DNA of 64,000 bases from Variovorax sp. 54 (GCF_002754375.1 NZ_PEFF01000001.1:1736001-1800000); one strand, 5' to 3'; positions 16,356-26,146 are shown, counted from the first letter of the stretch. Notes: generated by a model not told the origin, from the letters alone. Made by a program: numbers and translations.

Positions 16356-17804
16356 TCAACCCTTGCTGGCGTTCATCGCGTCGAACTGCTGCGCGAGGTA
16401 CTTCAACGTGTTGTTCATGCTGTTCATCGCCACGTCCAGCTGCACGAACTGCTTGCGGTAGCGTTCCACGGTCGCGTCGGCGCGCTCCTTCATGGCGGTG
16501 TACTGGGTGTCGAGCTGCTTGAGCGAGGTCGTCACGCCGTCGGTGGCGACCTTGAGCGCGCCCTTGCTGCCGGTGAGGTCGTCGACCAGCGCCGTGAGCT
16601 GCTTGCCGTAGCCGGCGGTGCTGCCGGTGGCGCTGGAGAAGAGCTTGGCCACGCCTTCGAGGTTGGTGTCGATCGCCTTGTCGAGCTTGTCGTTGTCGAT
16701 GGCCAGCGTGCCGTCCTTCTGGAACGAGATGCCGATGGACGTGAGCACCTTCAGGTCGTTCGGGCCGCCCACCTGCGGCGCGACCAGTGCCTGACGAATG
16801 CGCGTCTGCAGGTTGCGCAAGGTCGAGTCACCCACCAGCGGCGCGGCCGTTTCGGCGTCGGTGTCGAAGGCCGTGAGCGACTTCGCGGTGCTCTGCAACG
16901 CGTTGTAGGCCTTCACGAAATCGGTGATGGCCGTCTTCACCGACGCCGTGTTGGCCTTCATCACCAGGTTGAGCTTGCCCGTCTGCACCAGCGTGAGCGT
17001 GGTGCCCTGGATGGCGTCGGTCACCGAGTTGCTCGTGCTGGTGACAGCGATGTTGTTGACGGTGAGCTTGGCGTTCTGCGCCGCGGCGGTCTGCTTCAGG
17101 TTCTGTGTGCCGGCGGGGTCGTTGCCCAGCAGGTTCTGCAGCGCGGCGTCGCCGTCCACCGAGATGCGCATGGCCGAGGTTTCGCCGGTCTGGGTGGACG
17201 TGAGCACCAGCCGGTTGGGCGTGCCGCTGCCGTCGTTCACGATGGTGGCCGACACGCCCGCGTTGGCCGCGTTGATCGCGTCGCGGATGCCGCCCAGCGT
17301 GTTGTTCGTCGCATCGATGGTGATCGGCTTGGCCGTGCGCGTCATGTCCTTGTCGAAGGTGGCGCCGGTGTACTGACCGGTCGCCGGGTCCAGCGTGCCG
17401 CCCGAGACCTTGCCGAAGTCGATGGTGATCTTGCCGCTGCCGATCGACGTGGTGGTGTTGGCCTGGCCCTTCGCGATGACCGACTGCGCCTGCGCGAGCT
17501 GCGAGATGTCGATGGCATAGGTCCCGACCGAGCGCGGGTCGGTGCCGCTCGCGGCCAGGATGCCGCTCACGCTCGGCGTGCCGGTGATGGCCTGAAACAG
17601 CGCCGGATCGCCCAGCTTCTTGGCAGCCGCCTGAATGCCGTTGAGCGCGCTTTGCAGCGTGCCGTAGGCCGAGAGCTTGCTGTTGTAGCTGGTCTGCTTG
17701 GCCTTCAGGGCCACGAGCGGCTGGTTCTCCGCGGTCTGCAGCTGGGTCAGCAAAGCGCCCAGGTCAAGGTTGGAGCCAACGCCGATGCTGCTGATCGATG
17801 CCAT
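16356..17804 (-). CDS. fliD: FliD, filament cap protein
   Basis: FliD (482 aa) forms the cap that polymerises flagellin at the filament tip. It opens MASISSIGVGSNLDLGALLT and ends with the coiled-coil D0 helix (MKERADATVERYRKQFVQLD, then MNNTLKYLAQQFDAM). The middle is the variable beta-rich head with FliD_N, GSGTPNRLVLTSTQTGE, and FliD_C parts. It lies 54 bases after flaG and is the head of the chaperone string. Confidence 0.95.
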   Translation of the reverse strand: MASISSIGVGSNLDLGALLTQLQTAENQPLVALKAKQTSYNSKLSAYGTLQSALNGIQAAAKKLGDPALFQAITGTPSVSGILAASGTDPRSVGTYAIDISQLAQAQSVIAKGQANTTTSIGSGKITIDFGKVSGGTLDPATGQYTGATFDKDMTRTAKPITIDATNNTLGGIRDAINAANAGVSATIVNDGSGTPNRLVLTSTQTGETSAMRISVDGDAALQNLLGNDPAGTQNLKQTAAAQNAKLTVNNIAVTSTSNSVTDAIQGTTLTLVQTGKLNLVMKANTASVKTAITDFVKAYNALQSTAKSLTAFDTDAETAAPLVGDSTLRNLQTRIRQALVAPQVGGPNDLKVLTSIGISFQKDGTLAIDNDKLDKAIDTNLEGVAKLFSSATGSTAGYGKQLTALVDDLTGSKGALKVATDGVTTSLKQLDTQYTAMKERADATVERYRKQFVQLDVAMNSMNNTLKYLAQQFDAMNASKG

Positions 17805-17858
17805 GTCGAGGGTGTCCTGAAAAGCGGGTGAAATGAAGAGGTCTGAAGCAGGTCGCGC

Positions 17859-18227
17859 TCAGGCTTGCTGACTCACCAGAAGCCCGGCCTGCTGGTCCAT
17901 GACCCTGGCGATGCGAACGACCTCTTCGGTCGGAATCTGGCGAATGACTTCGCCGTTGCTGCGGTCGACCACCTTGACGATGAGCTTGTCGGTGTCGCGG
18001 TCGACCTCGAACTTCAGGCTGATCGAACGGCTTTCGAGCGACGCGTTGACGGACTTCACCGCCATCTCGATCTGCACCGGCGTCACCTCTTCGACCTCGG
18101 CCTTGCGCAGTGCGGCGGCCTCGGCGGCAGCCGTGGCCGTGGCCGCGCCGCCGGTGCGGCCGGCCAGCAGTTGCTGCAGCCAGGGGCTTTCTGTCGCGGC
18201 AGAGGCGGCGGGTACGGGCTGGGACAT
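17859..18227 (-). CDS. flaG: FlaG, flagellar filament-associated protein
   Basis: The 122-aa protein from the ATG at 18227 (MSQPVPAASAATESPWLQQL) has the FlaG C-domain: NASLESRSISLKFEVDRDTD, VVDRSNGEVIRQIPTEEVVR. FlaG affects filament length in species where it was tested, but its exact action is unclear. It lies between fliC and fliD, its normal place. Its 5' leader carries a perfect 17-bp hairpin and it is separated from fliC by an intrinsic terminator. Confidence 0.9.
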   Translation of the reverse strand: MSQPVPAASAATESPWLQQLLAGRTGGAATATAAAEAAALRKAEVEEVTPVQIEMAVKSVNASLESRSISLKFEVDRDTDKLIVKVVDRSNGEVIRQIPTEEVVRIARVMDQQAGLLVSQQA

Positions 18228-18251
18228 GGTCTGCGTTCTTCTTCTGGAGTT

Positions 18252-18298
18252 CGTTGTCCTGTGCGGCCTCGCCAACGACGTGGCCGCACAGGACAACG
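18252..18298. repeat. Perfect 17-bp inverted repeat upstream of flaG
   Basis: Bases 18252-18268 and 18282-18298 are exact reverse complements, with a 13-base loop. The hairpin ends 24 bases before the flaG ATG (on the minus strand) and has no T-run after it, so it is not an obvious terminator. It may be an RNA stabiliser, an attenuator or a protein-binding site in the flaG leader. Confidence 0.8.
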
Positions 18299-18334
18299 CA
18301 GGCGGTTTCGGATCGCCCCGACGGCCTGCGAGCA

Positions 18335-18376
18335 CAAAGAAAGACACCGGGCGCCGCCCTCGTGAGGCGCGCCCGG
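18335..18376 (-). terminator. Intrinsic terminator after fliC
   Basis: On the minus strand, 13 bases past the fliC stop, a GC-rich stem (18366-18376 pairing with 18347-18358, one bulge, seven-base loop) is followed by TGTCTTTCTTT. This is a likely Rho-independent terminator that would make fliC a monocistronic message. Confidence 0.75.
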
Positions 18377-18389
18377 CGGTCTTCGCGAA

Positions 18390-20045
18390 TTAACGCAGCA
18401 GCGAGAGCACGCCTTGCGTCGTCTGGTTCGCCTGGGCCAGCACCGAGGTACCGGCTTGCTGCAGGATCTGCGCGCGCGTCATGTTCGACACTTCCACGGC
18501 GTAGTCCGAGTCTTCGATGCGCGAACGCGACGACGACAGGTTGGTGATCGTGGTGCCGAGGTTGGCGATGATCGAGTCGAAACGGTTCTGCACCGCACCC
18601 AGCGAGGAGCGCAGCTTGTCGACCTTCGACAGGGCAGCGTCCAGGGCCTTGAGCGGGTCGACCGTTGCGGTGGTGTTGCTGACCGTCTTGGTGGTCAGGG
18701 CGCCGGTCTTCGTGGCGTCTGCGTAGACGGTGTTGGCCTTGCTGTCGGTCACAACGCCGTTTTCATGCATCGTGATCGTTTCCGACGTCGCGGCGGTCAA
18801 TGCGCCGCTGATGTCGACGAATTGCGCAGCAGGCGCGGTCTTGCTCTTCACATCGCCCGTGGTGATATCCACGGTGTAGGCGTCGGTGGTGCCGGCGCCG
18901 TCGATGTCGATCTCGTTGGCGGTTGCAAACGTGTTCACCAGTGCCTTGACCGTCGAAGCAGCCACGGGCTCGTTCTTGACGCTCATCGTGCCGGCGGTAG
19001 CCGTGGCGGTGAACACCGTACCGGTGCCGTTGATCTTGATCGTGTCGCCGGCAGTGGCCATCTTGCCGGTCAGCGACGTGACGGTTGCCGCGACGGCCGT
19101 ACCGCCGTTGTTGGTGGCCGTCAGGTTGCCAGTCGTGTCAACGAAGAGCGCCGAGCCGTCGGCTGCCGTGATACCACCGGAGCTGTCGATCTTGACGTCC
19201 GTGGCCTTGCCGCTGAGGGAGACGGTGGCAGACAGGCTCTGGCCAGCCGGCGCCTTCAGCGAGTCCGTCAGCGCGGTGCCGGTGCGGCCCGTTTCAGCCA
19301 GCGTGTAGCTCTTCGACGAAGCGCTGTACGTGTAGGTGGAATTCGCGCCGATCTGGACCGTGCCGCCGTCCTGCATCTTGCCGAGCACGTCATTGGCCGT
19401 GGCAGCCACGGTGTTCTTCGTGTAAGCCGTGTTGCCGTTGGTGGTGGGACCCTTGGCCCAGCCGGCGACCAGCAGGTCGGCCTCGGTGGCGGCCTTGTTG
19501 GTGGCGCCCTTGCCGTTCACGTTGAAGTTGTCCAGACCCAGGGTCTTGGCGCTGATTTCCTGCAGGTCGATGTCGATGGTTTCGCCATCGTTCGCGCCCA
19601 CTTGCACCGTCAACTTGCCGGCGTTGGCCGACAGGACCTTCACGCCGTTGAACTGGGTCTGCTCCGAGACGCGGTTGATTTCGTCCAGGCGCTGGCCGAT
19701 TTCCGACTGGATCGAGTCCAGGTCGGTGGCCGAGTTGGTGCCGGTGGCGGCTTGCACCGACAGGTCGCGGATGCGCTGCAGGTTGTTGTTGACTTCGGTC
19801 AGTGCGCCTTCGGTCGTCTGCGCGATCGAGATGCCGTCGTTGGCGTTGCGCGAAGCTTGCGTCAGGCCCTTGATGTTGGCGGTGAAGCGGTTGGCGATGG
19901 CCTGGCCGGCTGCGTCGTCCTTGGCGCTGTTGATGCGCATGCCCGAAGACAGGCGCTCGATGGCCGTGTTCAGGGCCGATTGCGACTTGTTGAGGTTGTT
20001 CTGCGTGAGAAGAGAAAGGCTGTTCGTATTGATGACTTGCGCCAT
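18390..20045 (-). CDS. fliC: Flagellin FliC
   Basis: Flagellin is the filament subunit. The 551-aa protein has the conserved D0/D1 ends: MAQVINTNSLSLLTQNNLNK at the start, IERLSSGMRINSAKDDAAGQ, and a C-terminus ending ANQTTQGVLSLLR. The central 180-460 region is Thr/Ala/Gly-rich with irregular beta-type repeats, i.e. surface-exposed D2/D3 domains, giving a larger flagellin than the minimal type. It has its own sigma-28 promoter (20142-20168), an AGGAG ribosome site and a downstream terminator. Confidence 0.98.
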   Translation of the reverse strand: MAQVINTNSLSLLTQNNLNKSQSALNTAIERLSSGMRINSAKDDAAGQAIANRFTANIKGLTQASRNANDGISIAQTTEGALTEVNNNLQRIRDLSVQAATGTNSATDLDSIQSEIGQRLDEINRVSEQTQFNGVKVLSANAGKLTVQVGANDGETIDIDLQEISAKTLGLDNFNVNGKGATNKAATEADLLVAGWAKGPTTNGNTAYTKNTVAATANDVLGKMQDGGTVQIGANSTYTYSASSKSYTLAETGRTGTALTDSLKAPAGQSLSATVSLSGKATDVKIDSSGGITAADGSALFVDTTGNLTATNNGGTAVAATVTSLTGKMATAGDTIKINGTGTVFTATATAGTMSVKNEPVAASTVKALVNTFATANEIDIDGAGTTDAYTVDITTGDVKSKTAPAAQFVDISGALTAATSETITMHENGVVTDSKANTVYADATKTGALTTKTVSNTTATVDPLKALDAALSKVDKLRSSLGAVQNRFDSIIANLGTTITNLSSSRSRIEDSDYAVEVSNMTRAQILQQAGTSVLAQANQTTQGVLSLLR

Positions 20046-20141
20046 GTTCGACTCCTGATTGACAAAAGGTTGTGGACTCCGGCCATCGGCCGTAACGCTG
20101 GACCCGCTTCCACGGTGAGACTCAAGCCATCGTTGAAGGGG

Positions 20142-20168
20142 ATATCGGCCGGTGTCCGCAAACCTTTA
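20142..20168 (-). promoter_or_regulatory. Sigma-28 (FliA) promoter of fliC
   Basis: The minus strand reads TAAA, exactly 15 bases, then GCCGATAT, matching the sigma-28 consensus TAAAGTTT-N11-GCCGATAA. It lies 97 bases upstream of the fliC ATG, with the -35 at 20168-20165 and -10 at 20149-20142. Confidence 0.9.
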
Positions 20169-20209
20169 GGGCGACGACGAAAAAAGTTTGACGTCGCGGC
20201 CCTGCCTCG

Positions 20210-20530
20210 TCATGCCTGCATGCTCATGATGTCCTGGTAGGCCGACACCAACCGGTTGCGCACCTGCAGCCCGGTCTGGAACGCCACGTTGGCCTTCTGC
20301 AGGTCGACCATCACGTCGTTGAGCGCCACGCCGGGCTTGCCCAGCTCGAACGATTCGGCCTGCGCATAGGCCTGCTGCTGCGCGCCGCTGATGTTGGCGA
20401 GCGAGCGCTGCAGCTCGGCCGCAAAGCCGCCCGCGCCGGCCGGCGCAGAGGTCGCAGGCCCCATGCCGCTGGCGAGCGCGGTGGCGCGCATCTGCTGCAG
20501 GACGGATTCGATGGCATTGATGGAGGACAT
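20210..20530 (-). CDS. fliE: FliE, MS ring-rod junction protein
   Basis: FliE links the MS ring to the proximal rod and is the first rod substrate exported. The 106-aa protein from the ATG at 20530 ends with the conserved segment VDLQKANVAFQTGLQVRNRL then VSAYQDIMSMQA. Gly/Ala/Ser-rich residues precede it. It is divergent from fliF, as in enteric bacteria, and is upstream of fliC, whose sigma-28 promoter lies between them. Confidence 0.95.
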   Translation of the reverse strand: MSSINAIESVLQQMRATALASGMGPATSAPAGAGGFAAELQRSLANISGAQQQAYAQAESFELGKPGVALNDVMVDLQKANVAFQTGLQVRNRLVSAYQDIMSMQA

Positions 20531-20812
20531 GGGCAAAAGTTCACTTCCAGCTGACTTGACACAGAGCACGCGAGCGCCCCAACCGGCAGGCAGCGTATCA
20601 AGGGAAGACCCCGATTCAAACGCGCAACTGAGGGCAAAACCCCCGGCTGTTCGACCGATCGAATTTGGCGGTGCCTGCTGAAAATCGTTCGCGAAACGAA
20701 CAGGCCTTGGCCGAGATCGCCGGCCCCCTGGAATGACATCCCCCTACCGAATCCTCTCTCTCACCCCGGCGCCGGCCCCGTGCGGCGCGACGGCCGCAGC
20801 GAAGGCGCGCCG
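20531..20812. promoter_or_regulatory. Divergent fliE-fliF intergenic region
   Basis: These 282 bases separate the divergent fliE and fliF operons and should hold the class 2 (FlhDC) promoters. A small inverted repeat, gttcg-cgaaa-cgaac at 20687-20701, and another, ttcga-ccga-tcgaa near 20650-20663, are the only structure seen. No sigma-28 match is present, and no FlhDC box can be assigned with confidence by eye. Confidence 0.4.
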
Positions 20813-22498
20813 ATGAGCACGGCCGCGCCCACGGGCGGCCTGCCGGCGGGCGGCAACGGCCTGCCTCCGATGCTGGAGCGCATGCGCGCGCAGCCGCGCC
20901 TGCCGCTGATCATCGGCGCCGCGGTGCTGGTGACGGTGCTGGCCGCAGCCCTGCTGTGGAGCCGCGGCCCTGACTACAAGGTGCTCTACACCAACGTGTC
21001 GGACCGCGACGGCGGCGCGATCATCGCGTCGCTGCAGCAGATGAACGTGCCCTACAAGTTCGCCGAGGGCGGCGGCGCGATCCTCATCGCGGGCGACAAG
21101 GTCGCGGAAACGCGCCTGAAGCTCGCGGCGCAGGGCCTGCCCAAGGCCGGCGGCGTGGGCTTCGAACTGATGGACAACCAGAAGTTCGGCACCAGCCAGT
21201 TCGCCGAGCAGGTCAACTACCAGCGCGGGCTCGAAGGCGAGTTGGCGCGCTCCATCGAATCGATCGGCAGCATCGAAGCAGCGCGCGTGCACCTGGCACT
21301 GCCCAAGCCCTCGCTGTTCGTGCGCGACCAGAAGAAGCCCTCGGCCTCGGTGGTGCTCACGCTCATGCGCGGGCGCAGCATCGACGAAGGCCAGGTGAGC
21401 GCCATCGTGCACATGGTGTCCAGCAGCGTGCCCGACCTGGACGCCAAGAACGTGACGGTGGTCGACCAGCGCGGCAACCTGCTGTCGTCGGCGCGCGGCA
21501 CCAGCCAGGGGCTGGACGTGAGCCAGCTCAAGTACGCGCAGGAAATCGAGCAGGGCTACGTGCGCCGCATCGAAGCCATTCTTCAGCCGCTGGTGGGCGC
21601 AAGCAACGTGCGCGCGCAGGTCGCGGCCGAGATCGACTTCTCGGTGGTGGAGCACACCGACGAGAAGTACAAGCCCAACCAGGACCCGACGCAGGCCGCG
21701 ATCCGCAGCCAGCAGTCCAGCGAATCGGCACAGCAGAACGGCGCGCCGCCCGGCGGCGTGCCGGGTGCGCTGTCGAACCAGCCGCCGGTGAACCCGACGG
21801 CGCCGATCACGGCGCCTAAGCCGCCGAACGCACCGGGCGCACCGAACACGCCCGCCGCGCCTGCCGCCGCACCGGCCGGCCCGAGCAACACGCGCAAGGA
21901 CGTCACGACCAACTACGAACTCGACCGCACCATCCGCCACGTGCAGCAGGCCGCCGGCGGCGTGAAGCGCCTGTCGGTCGCCGTGGTGGTGAACCACCGC
22001 GACACGGTCGATGCCGCGGGCAAGGCCAGCGCCCATGCCCTCACGCCAGCCGAGCTGGAGCAGATCCGCAACCTCGCGAAGGAAGCCATGGGCTTCAGCA
22101 CCGAGCGCGGCGATTCGCTCAACGTGGTCAACAGCGCCTTCGCCCGCGACGCCGAGGCCGGCCCCGCGCCCGAGCTGCCGTTCTGGCGCGACCGCGACAA
22201 CCTTGCGCTCGGCAAGGCGCTGGTCCCCTACCTGCTCATCGGCCTGATCGCGCTGTTCGCCTGGTTCGCCGTGGTGCGTCCGCTGATGCGCCGGCACCTG
22301 GCGCCGCTGCCGCCCGCGCAACCTGCGACGCCCGTGGTCGCTGACGCCGCCGCGCCTTCCGCCGAACCCGAAGAAACACTGCAGCAGCGCGAGTCCACAC
22401 GCCAGAAGGCCGACATGGACTACGCCCAGCAGACCGCCGACAAGGACCCCAAGCTCGTGGCCGCCCTGATCCAGCACTGGATGCACACCCATGACTAG
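20813..22498 (+). CDS. fliF: FliF, MS ring protein
   Basis: FliF forms the inner-membrane MS ring on which the flagellum is built. The 561-aa protein from the ATG at 20813 has a first membrane helix (about 31-49), the YscJ/FliF ring-building motifs (SRGPDYKVLYTNVSDRDGG; KAGGVGFELMDNQKFGTSQF), a long Pro/Ala-rich periplasmic stretch at about 320-370, a second helix at about 470-492 and a cytoplasmic tail that binds FliG (PKLVAALIQHWMHTHD). A GTG 33 bases upstream is a less likely start. Its stop overlaps fliG by eight bases. Confidence 0.96.
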   Translation: MSTAAPTGGLPAGGNGLPPMLERMRAQPRLPLIIGAAVLVTVLAAALLWSRGPDYKVLYTNVSDRDGGAIIASLQQMNVPYKFAEGGGAILIAGDKVAETRLKLAAQGLPKAGGVGFELMDNQKFGTSQFAEQVNYQRGLEGELARSIESIGSIEAARVHLALPKPSLFVRDQKKPSASVVLTLMRGRSIDEGQVSAIVHMVSSSVPDLDAKNVTVVDQRGNLLSSARGTSQGLDVSQLKYAQEIEQGYVRRIEAILQPLVGASNVRAQVAAEIDFSVVEHTDEKYKPNQDPTQAAIRSQQSSESAQQNGAPPGGVPGALSNQPPVNPTAPITAPKPPNAPGAPNTPAAPAAAPAGPSNTRKDVTTNYELDRTIRHVQQAAGGVKRLSVAVVVNHRDTVDAAGKASAHALTPAELEQIRNLAKEAMGFSTERGDSLNVVNSAFARDAEAGPAPELPFWRDRDNLALGKALVPYLLIGLIALFAWFAVVRPLMRRHLAPLPPAQPATPVVADAAAPSAEPEETLQQRESTRQKADMDYAQQTADKDPKLVAALIQHWMHTHD

Positions 22499-23492
22499 CA
22501 GCGAGGCAGGAACCCGCAAGAGCGCCATCCTGCTCATGGCGCTGGGCGAAGACCGCGCCGCCGCCGCGCTGCACCTGCTGCCCACCTCCGAGGTGCAGGC
22601 GCTGGGCCTGGCCATGTCGAAGCTGAGCGCGGTGTCGCGCGACGAGCTGGCCTCGGTGCTGGCCGAGTTCCGCCAGGAGACCGAGCAACTGTCGGCGCTG
22701 CACCTGGGCTCGACGAGCTACATCCGCGCCGTGCTCAAGAAGGCACTGGGCGACGACCGCGCGAGCAACCTGCTCGAAGACATCCTGCAGCCCGACGAGC
22801 CGCACGGCGGCATCGAGCGCCTGAACGAACTCGAGGCCGGCGAGGTGGCCGAGCTCATCCGCGACGAGCACCCGCAGATCCTTGCGACGCTGCTGGTGCA
22901 CCTGGACCGCATGAAGGCGTCGGAGGTGCTCGAGAAGCTGCCTGCGCGCCTGCGCCACGACGTGATCATGCGCGTGGCCACCTTCGGCGGCGTGCAGCCG
23001 TCGGCGCTGAACGAGCTGACCGAGGTGCTGACCGAAATGCTCGCGGGCCAGGGCCTGCGCCGCAGCCGCCTGGGCGGCGTGCGCACCGCGGCCGAGATCG
23101 TCAACCTGATGAGCACCACGGTGGAAGAAGAAGCCATTGCCCATGTGCGCGAGCAGGACGAGGCGCTGGCCCAGCGCATCGTCGACGAGATGTTCGTGTT
23201 CGAGAACCTGCTGGGTCTGGAAGACCGCAGCATCCAGCGCCTGCTCAAGGACATCGAGTCCGACTCGCTCATCATCGCGCTCAAGGGCGCACCCCTGGAG
23301 CTGCGCGACAAGTTCCTCAGCAACATGTCGCAGCGCGCGGCAGAAACGCTGCGCGAGGACATGGAACTGCGCGGCCCCGTGCGCGTGTCGCAGGTCGAGA
23401 CCGAGCAGAAGGCCATCCTGCAGGTCGCCCGCCGTCTGGCGGACGCCGGCGAGATCGTGATCGCAGCGCCTGGCACCGATGACTTCGTCTGA
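22491..23492 (+). CDS. fliG: FliG, rotor switch protein
   Basis: FliG transmits stator force to the rotor. The 333-aa protein has the N-terminal FliF-binding domain (TRKSAILLMALGEDRAAAAL), the middle domain with EHPQILATLLVHLD, and the C-terminal torque helix region (DRSIQRLLKDIESDSLIIAL, then FLSNMSQRAAETLREDMEL) with the charged residues that face MotA. It overlaps fliF and fliH, so the operon is tightly coupled. Confidence 0.97.
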   Translation: MTSSEAGTRKSAILLMALGEDRAAAALHLLPTSEVQALGLAMSKLSAVSRDELASVLAEFRQETEQLSALHLGSTSYIRAVLKKALGDDRASNLLEDILQPDEPHGGIERLNELEAGEVAELIRDEHPQILATLLVHLDRMKASEVLEKLPARLRHDVIMRVATFGGVQPSALNELTEVLTEMLAGQGLRRSRLGGVRTAAEIVNLMSTTVEEEAIAHVREQDEALAQRIVDEMFVFENLLGLEDRSIQRLLKDIESDSLIIALKGAPLELRDKFLSNMSQRAAETLREDMELRGPVRVSQVETEQKAILQVARRLADAGEIVIAAPGTDDFV

Positions 23493-24240
23493 CCCCGGCG
23501 CCTTCGGTGGATCGCGCGAGCGCCTCGCCGCCATCCACGCCGCCGCGCGCCAGGCCGGCGCCGGCACGCCCGCGCTCTCGGCCTGGGAGCGCTGGGAGAT
23601 GGGCACGCTCGATGGCAAGGCCGCCGCACCGTCCGCCGCGCGGCAGGCGGCGCAGCGCATCGCACCGCCGCCTGCACCGCCTGCGCCCAAAGTCGACCTC
23701 GCCGAGCTGGCCCGCATCCGCAAGGAAGCGCGCGCCGCCGGCGAAGCCGAGGGCCGCGCCGCCGGGCTGGCCGAAGGCCGCCAGGTCGGTCACACCGAAG
23801 GCTTGGCCACGGGCCTCGCCGCCGCCAGCGTGCACGCCGAACGCCTGCGCGCGCTGGCCCGCTCGTTGCCCGAAGCCTTGCGCGGCGCCGAAGCCGAACT
23901 GGCCGAGACCGTGCTGGCGCTCGCACTCGACGTGGCGCGCCAGGTGGTGCACCGCACCTACCAGGCCGAACCTGAATGGGTGCTGCCGCTGGTGCGCGAT
24001 CTGCTGCACGCCGAACCCGTGCTGCGCGGCGAACCGCGCCTGCTGCTGCACCCCGACGACATCGCGCTGGTGAAGAACAGCCTGGGCAGCGAGATCGAGG
24101 CGGCCGGCTGGCAACTGCGCGCCGACGACAGCCTGGCGCGCGGCGGCTGCCGCGTGCAGTCGGCCACGGGCGAGCTGGACGCCAGCCTGGCCACGCGCTG
24201 GGAGCGCGTGGGCGCGGCGCTGCGTGGTGACGCCCCCTGA
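23479..24240 (+). CDS. fliH: FliH, export ATPase regulator
   Basis: FliH holds the FliI ATPase inactive and tethers it to the C ring. The 253-aa protein has Gly-rich repeats with [20 protein letters not shown] (GxxxG-type helix, typical of FliH) at about 90-115 and a C-terminal domain with [20 protein letters not shown]. The ATG overlaps the fliG stop. N-terminal residues 1-70 are Ala/Pro-rich. Confidence 0.93.
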   Translation: MTSSDPGAFGGSRERLAAIHAAARQAGAGTPALSAWERWEMGTLDGKAAAPSAARQAAQRIAPPPAPPAPKVDLAELARIRKEARAAGEAEGRAAGLAEGRQVGHTEGLATGLAAASVHAERLRALARSLPEALRGAEAELAETVLALALDVARQVVHRTYQAEPEWVLPLVRDLLHAEPVLRGEPRLLLHPDDIALVKNSLGSEIEAAGWQLRADDSLARGGCRVQSATGELDASLATRWERVGAALRGDAP

Positions 24241-24244
24241 GCCG

Positions 24245-25669
24245 ATGCAGGCCGCCGCCGCCAACCCTCATCTGAACAGCGTGCGCGCCGCGTTGGAGCA
24301 GGCGCGCGCCGACGTCGCCCGCTGCACGACCACGACCGCCTCGGGGCGCCTCACGCGCGCCGTCGGCCTCGTGCTCGAAGCCGTGGGCCTGCAGCTGCCC
24401 GTGGGCAGCGACTGCCTCATCGAACTGCCGCCCGGTCATCCGCAACGCCACGCGGAAGCGGAAGTCGTCGGCTTCGCAGGCGACCGTCTTTTCCTCATGT
24501 CGCAGACCGAAGTGGCGGGCCTGCTGCCCGGCGCGCGCGTGTTCGCACGGCCGAGCCTGCGCGAACCGGGCGCGACCGGTGACGCCCACACCAAGCGCCT
24601 GCCCGTCGGCGAAGGCATGCTCGGCCGCGTGGTCGATGCGGCCGGTCGCCCGCTCGACGGCCTGGGCCCGCTCGACGTGGCGCGCCAGGTGCCGCTCGCG
24701 GCGCCGCCGATCAACCCGCTGTCGCGCGCGGCCATCGACTCGGTGCTCGACGTGGGCGTACGCGCCATCAACGCGATGCTCACCGTCGGCCGCGGCCAGC
24801 GCATGGGCCTGTTTGCTGGCTCGGGCGTGGGCAAGAGCGTGCTGCTGGGCATGATGGCCCGCTACACCAGTGCCGAAGTGATCGTGGTCGGCCTCATCGG
24901 CGAACGCGGGCGCGAGGTGAAAGACTTCATCGAGAACACGCTGGGCGAGGAAGGCCTGGCCCGCGCTGTGGTGGTGGCCGCACCGGCCGACAACTCGCCG
25001 CTGCTGCGCCTGCAGGGTGCGGCCTATGCCACCTGCCTGGCCGAGTACTTTCGCGACCAGGGCAAGGACGTGCTGCTCATCATGGATTCGCTCACGCGCT
25101 ATGCGATGGCGCAGCGCGAGATCGCACTGGCCGTGGGCGAGCCGCCCGCCACCAAGGGCTACCCGCCTTCGGTGTTCGCGCGGCTGCCCGCCTTGGTCGA
25201 ACGCGCCGGCAACGGCGCGCGCGACGCGCAGGGGCGCGGCGGCTCGATCACGGCCTTCTACACCGTGCTGTCCGAAGGCGACGACCAGCAGGACCCGATC
25301 GCCGATTCGGCGCGCGCAATCCTCGACGGCCACATCGTGCTCTCCCGCACGCTGGCCGAGGCGGGGCACTACCCGGCCATCGACATCGAGGCGTCGATCA
25401 GCCGCGCGATGACGTCGCTGATTCCGCCCACGCAGTTCGACACCGTGCGCCGCTTCAAGCAGATGCTGTCGCGCTACCAGCGCAACCGCGACCTGATCAG
25501 CGTGGGCGCCTACGCGCCCGGGCACGACCTGCAGCTGGACCAGGCGATCGCGATGTACCCGCGCATCGAGGCCTTTTTGCAACAGTCGATGCACGAGCGC
25601 ACGGGCTACGAGGAGGCCATCGCCCACATGGACAGCCTGTTCACCACCCCATCTCACGGACGCCCATGA
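24245..25669 (+). CDS. fliI: FliI, flagellar export ATPase
   Basis: FliI is the F1-beta-like ATPase that feeds substrates to the export gate. From the ATG at 24245 it is 474 aa: Walker A AGSGVGKS (191-198), catalytic GERGREV (219-225), Walker [11 protein letters not shown] (276-285). GTG codons at 24224 and 24227 would add seven or six residues and overlap fliH; the true start is uncertain. fliJ overlaps its end by four bases. Confidence 0.96.
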   Translation: MQAAAANPHLNSVRAALEQARADVARCTTTTASGRLTRAVGLVLEAVGLQLPVGSDCLIELPPGHPQRHAEAEVVGFAGDRLFLMSQTEVAGLLPGARVFARPSLREPGATGDAHTKRLPVGEGMLGRVVDAAGRPLDGLGPLDVARQVPLAAPPINPLSRAAIDSVLDVGVRAINAMLTVGRGQRMGLFAGSGVGKSVLLGMMARYTSAEVIVVGLIGERGREVKDFIENTLGEEGLARAVVVAAPADNSPLLRLQGAAYATCLAEYFRDQGKDVLLIMDSLTRYAMAQREIALAVGEPPATKGYPPSVFARLPALVERAGNGARDAQGRGGSITAFYTVLSEGDDQQDPIADSARAILDGHIVLSRTLAEAGHYPAIDIEASISRAMTSLIPPTQFDTVRRFKQMLSRYQRNRDLISVGAYAPGHDLQLDQAIAMYPRIEAFLQQSMHERTGYEEAIAHMDSLFTTPSHGRP

Positions 25670-26127
25670 GCAGCAGCAGCAAGCTCCCCCTCGGCATGCT
25701 CATCGACCTGGCGCAGAGCCAGACCGACGACGCCGCGCGCCGACTGGGCGCATTGCAAAGCGCGCACCTGAGTGCGCAGCAGAAGCTCGATCTGCTGCTG
25801 CAATACCGCCAGGACTACCACGCGCAGCTCGACGCGCTGATGCGCGGCGGCCTGCCGTCGTCGCAGTGGCGCAACTACCGCAACTTTCTCGGCACGCTCG
25901 ACCACGCGATCGCGCAGCAGCGCGCCATCGCCGAGCGGGCCGGGCACCAGCTCGACCGCGGCCGCACCGACTGGCAACGCGAGAAGCGCCGCCTCAGCTC
26001 GTTCGACACGCTGGCCGATCGCGTGCGCGCGCAGGAGCTGATGGCGCAGGCCAAGCGCGAACAACGCGACAGCGACGAACGCGCCGCCCGCCAGTTCTTC
26101 GACCGCGCCTCGCACCCCACCCACTGA
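25666..26127 (+). CDS. fliJ: FliJ, export chaperone/ATPase stalk
   Basis: FliJ is the coiled-coil stalk that links the FliI ring to FlhA. The 153-aa protein is almost entirely helical and rich in Gln, Arg and Ala, with [20 protein letters not shown] near the start and a second long helix at about 95-145. ATGA overlap with fliI; 19 bases before fliK. Family sequence is weakly conserved, so position and coiled-coil character support the call. Confidence 0.92.
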   Translation: MSSSSKLPLGMLIDLAQSQTDDAARRLGALQSAHLSAQQKLDLLLQYRQDYHAQLDALMRGGLPSSQWRNYRNFLGTLDHAIAQQRAIAERAGHQLDRGRTDWQREKRRLSSFDTLADRVRAQELMAQAKREQRDSDERAARQFFDRASHPTH

Positions 26128-26146
26128 ATCTTCGCCAGGAACCGAC

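Noticed and set aside
18228..18251. Sigma-28 promoter for flaG-fliD
   Set aside because: No GCCGAT-type -10 with a correctly spaced -35 was found between the fliC terminator and flaG.
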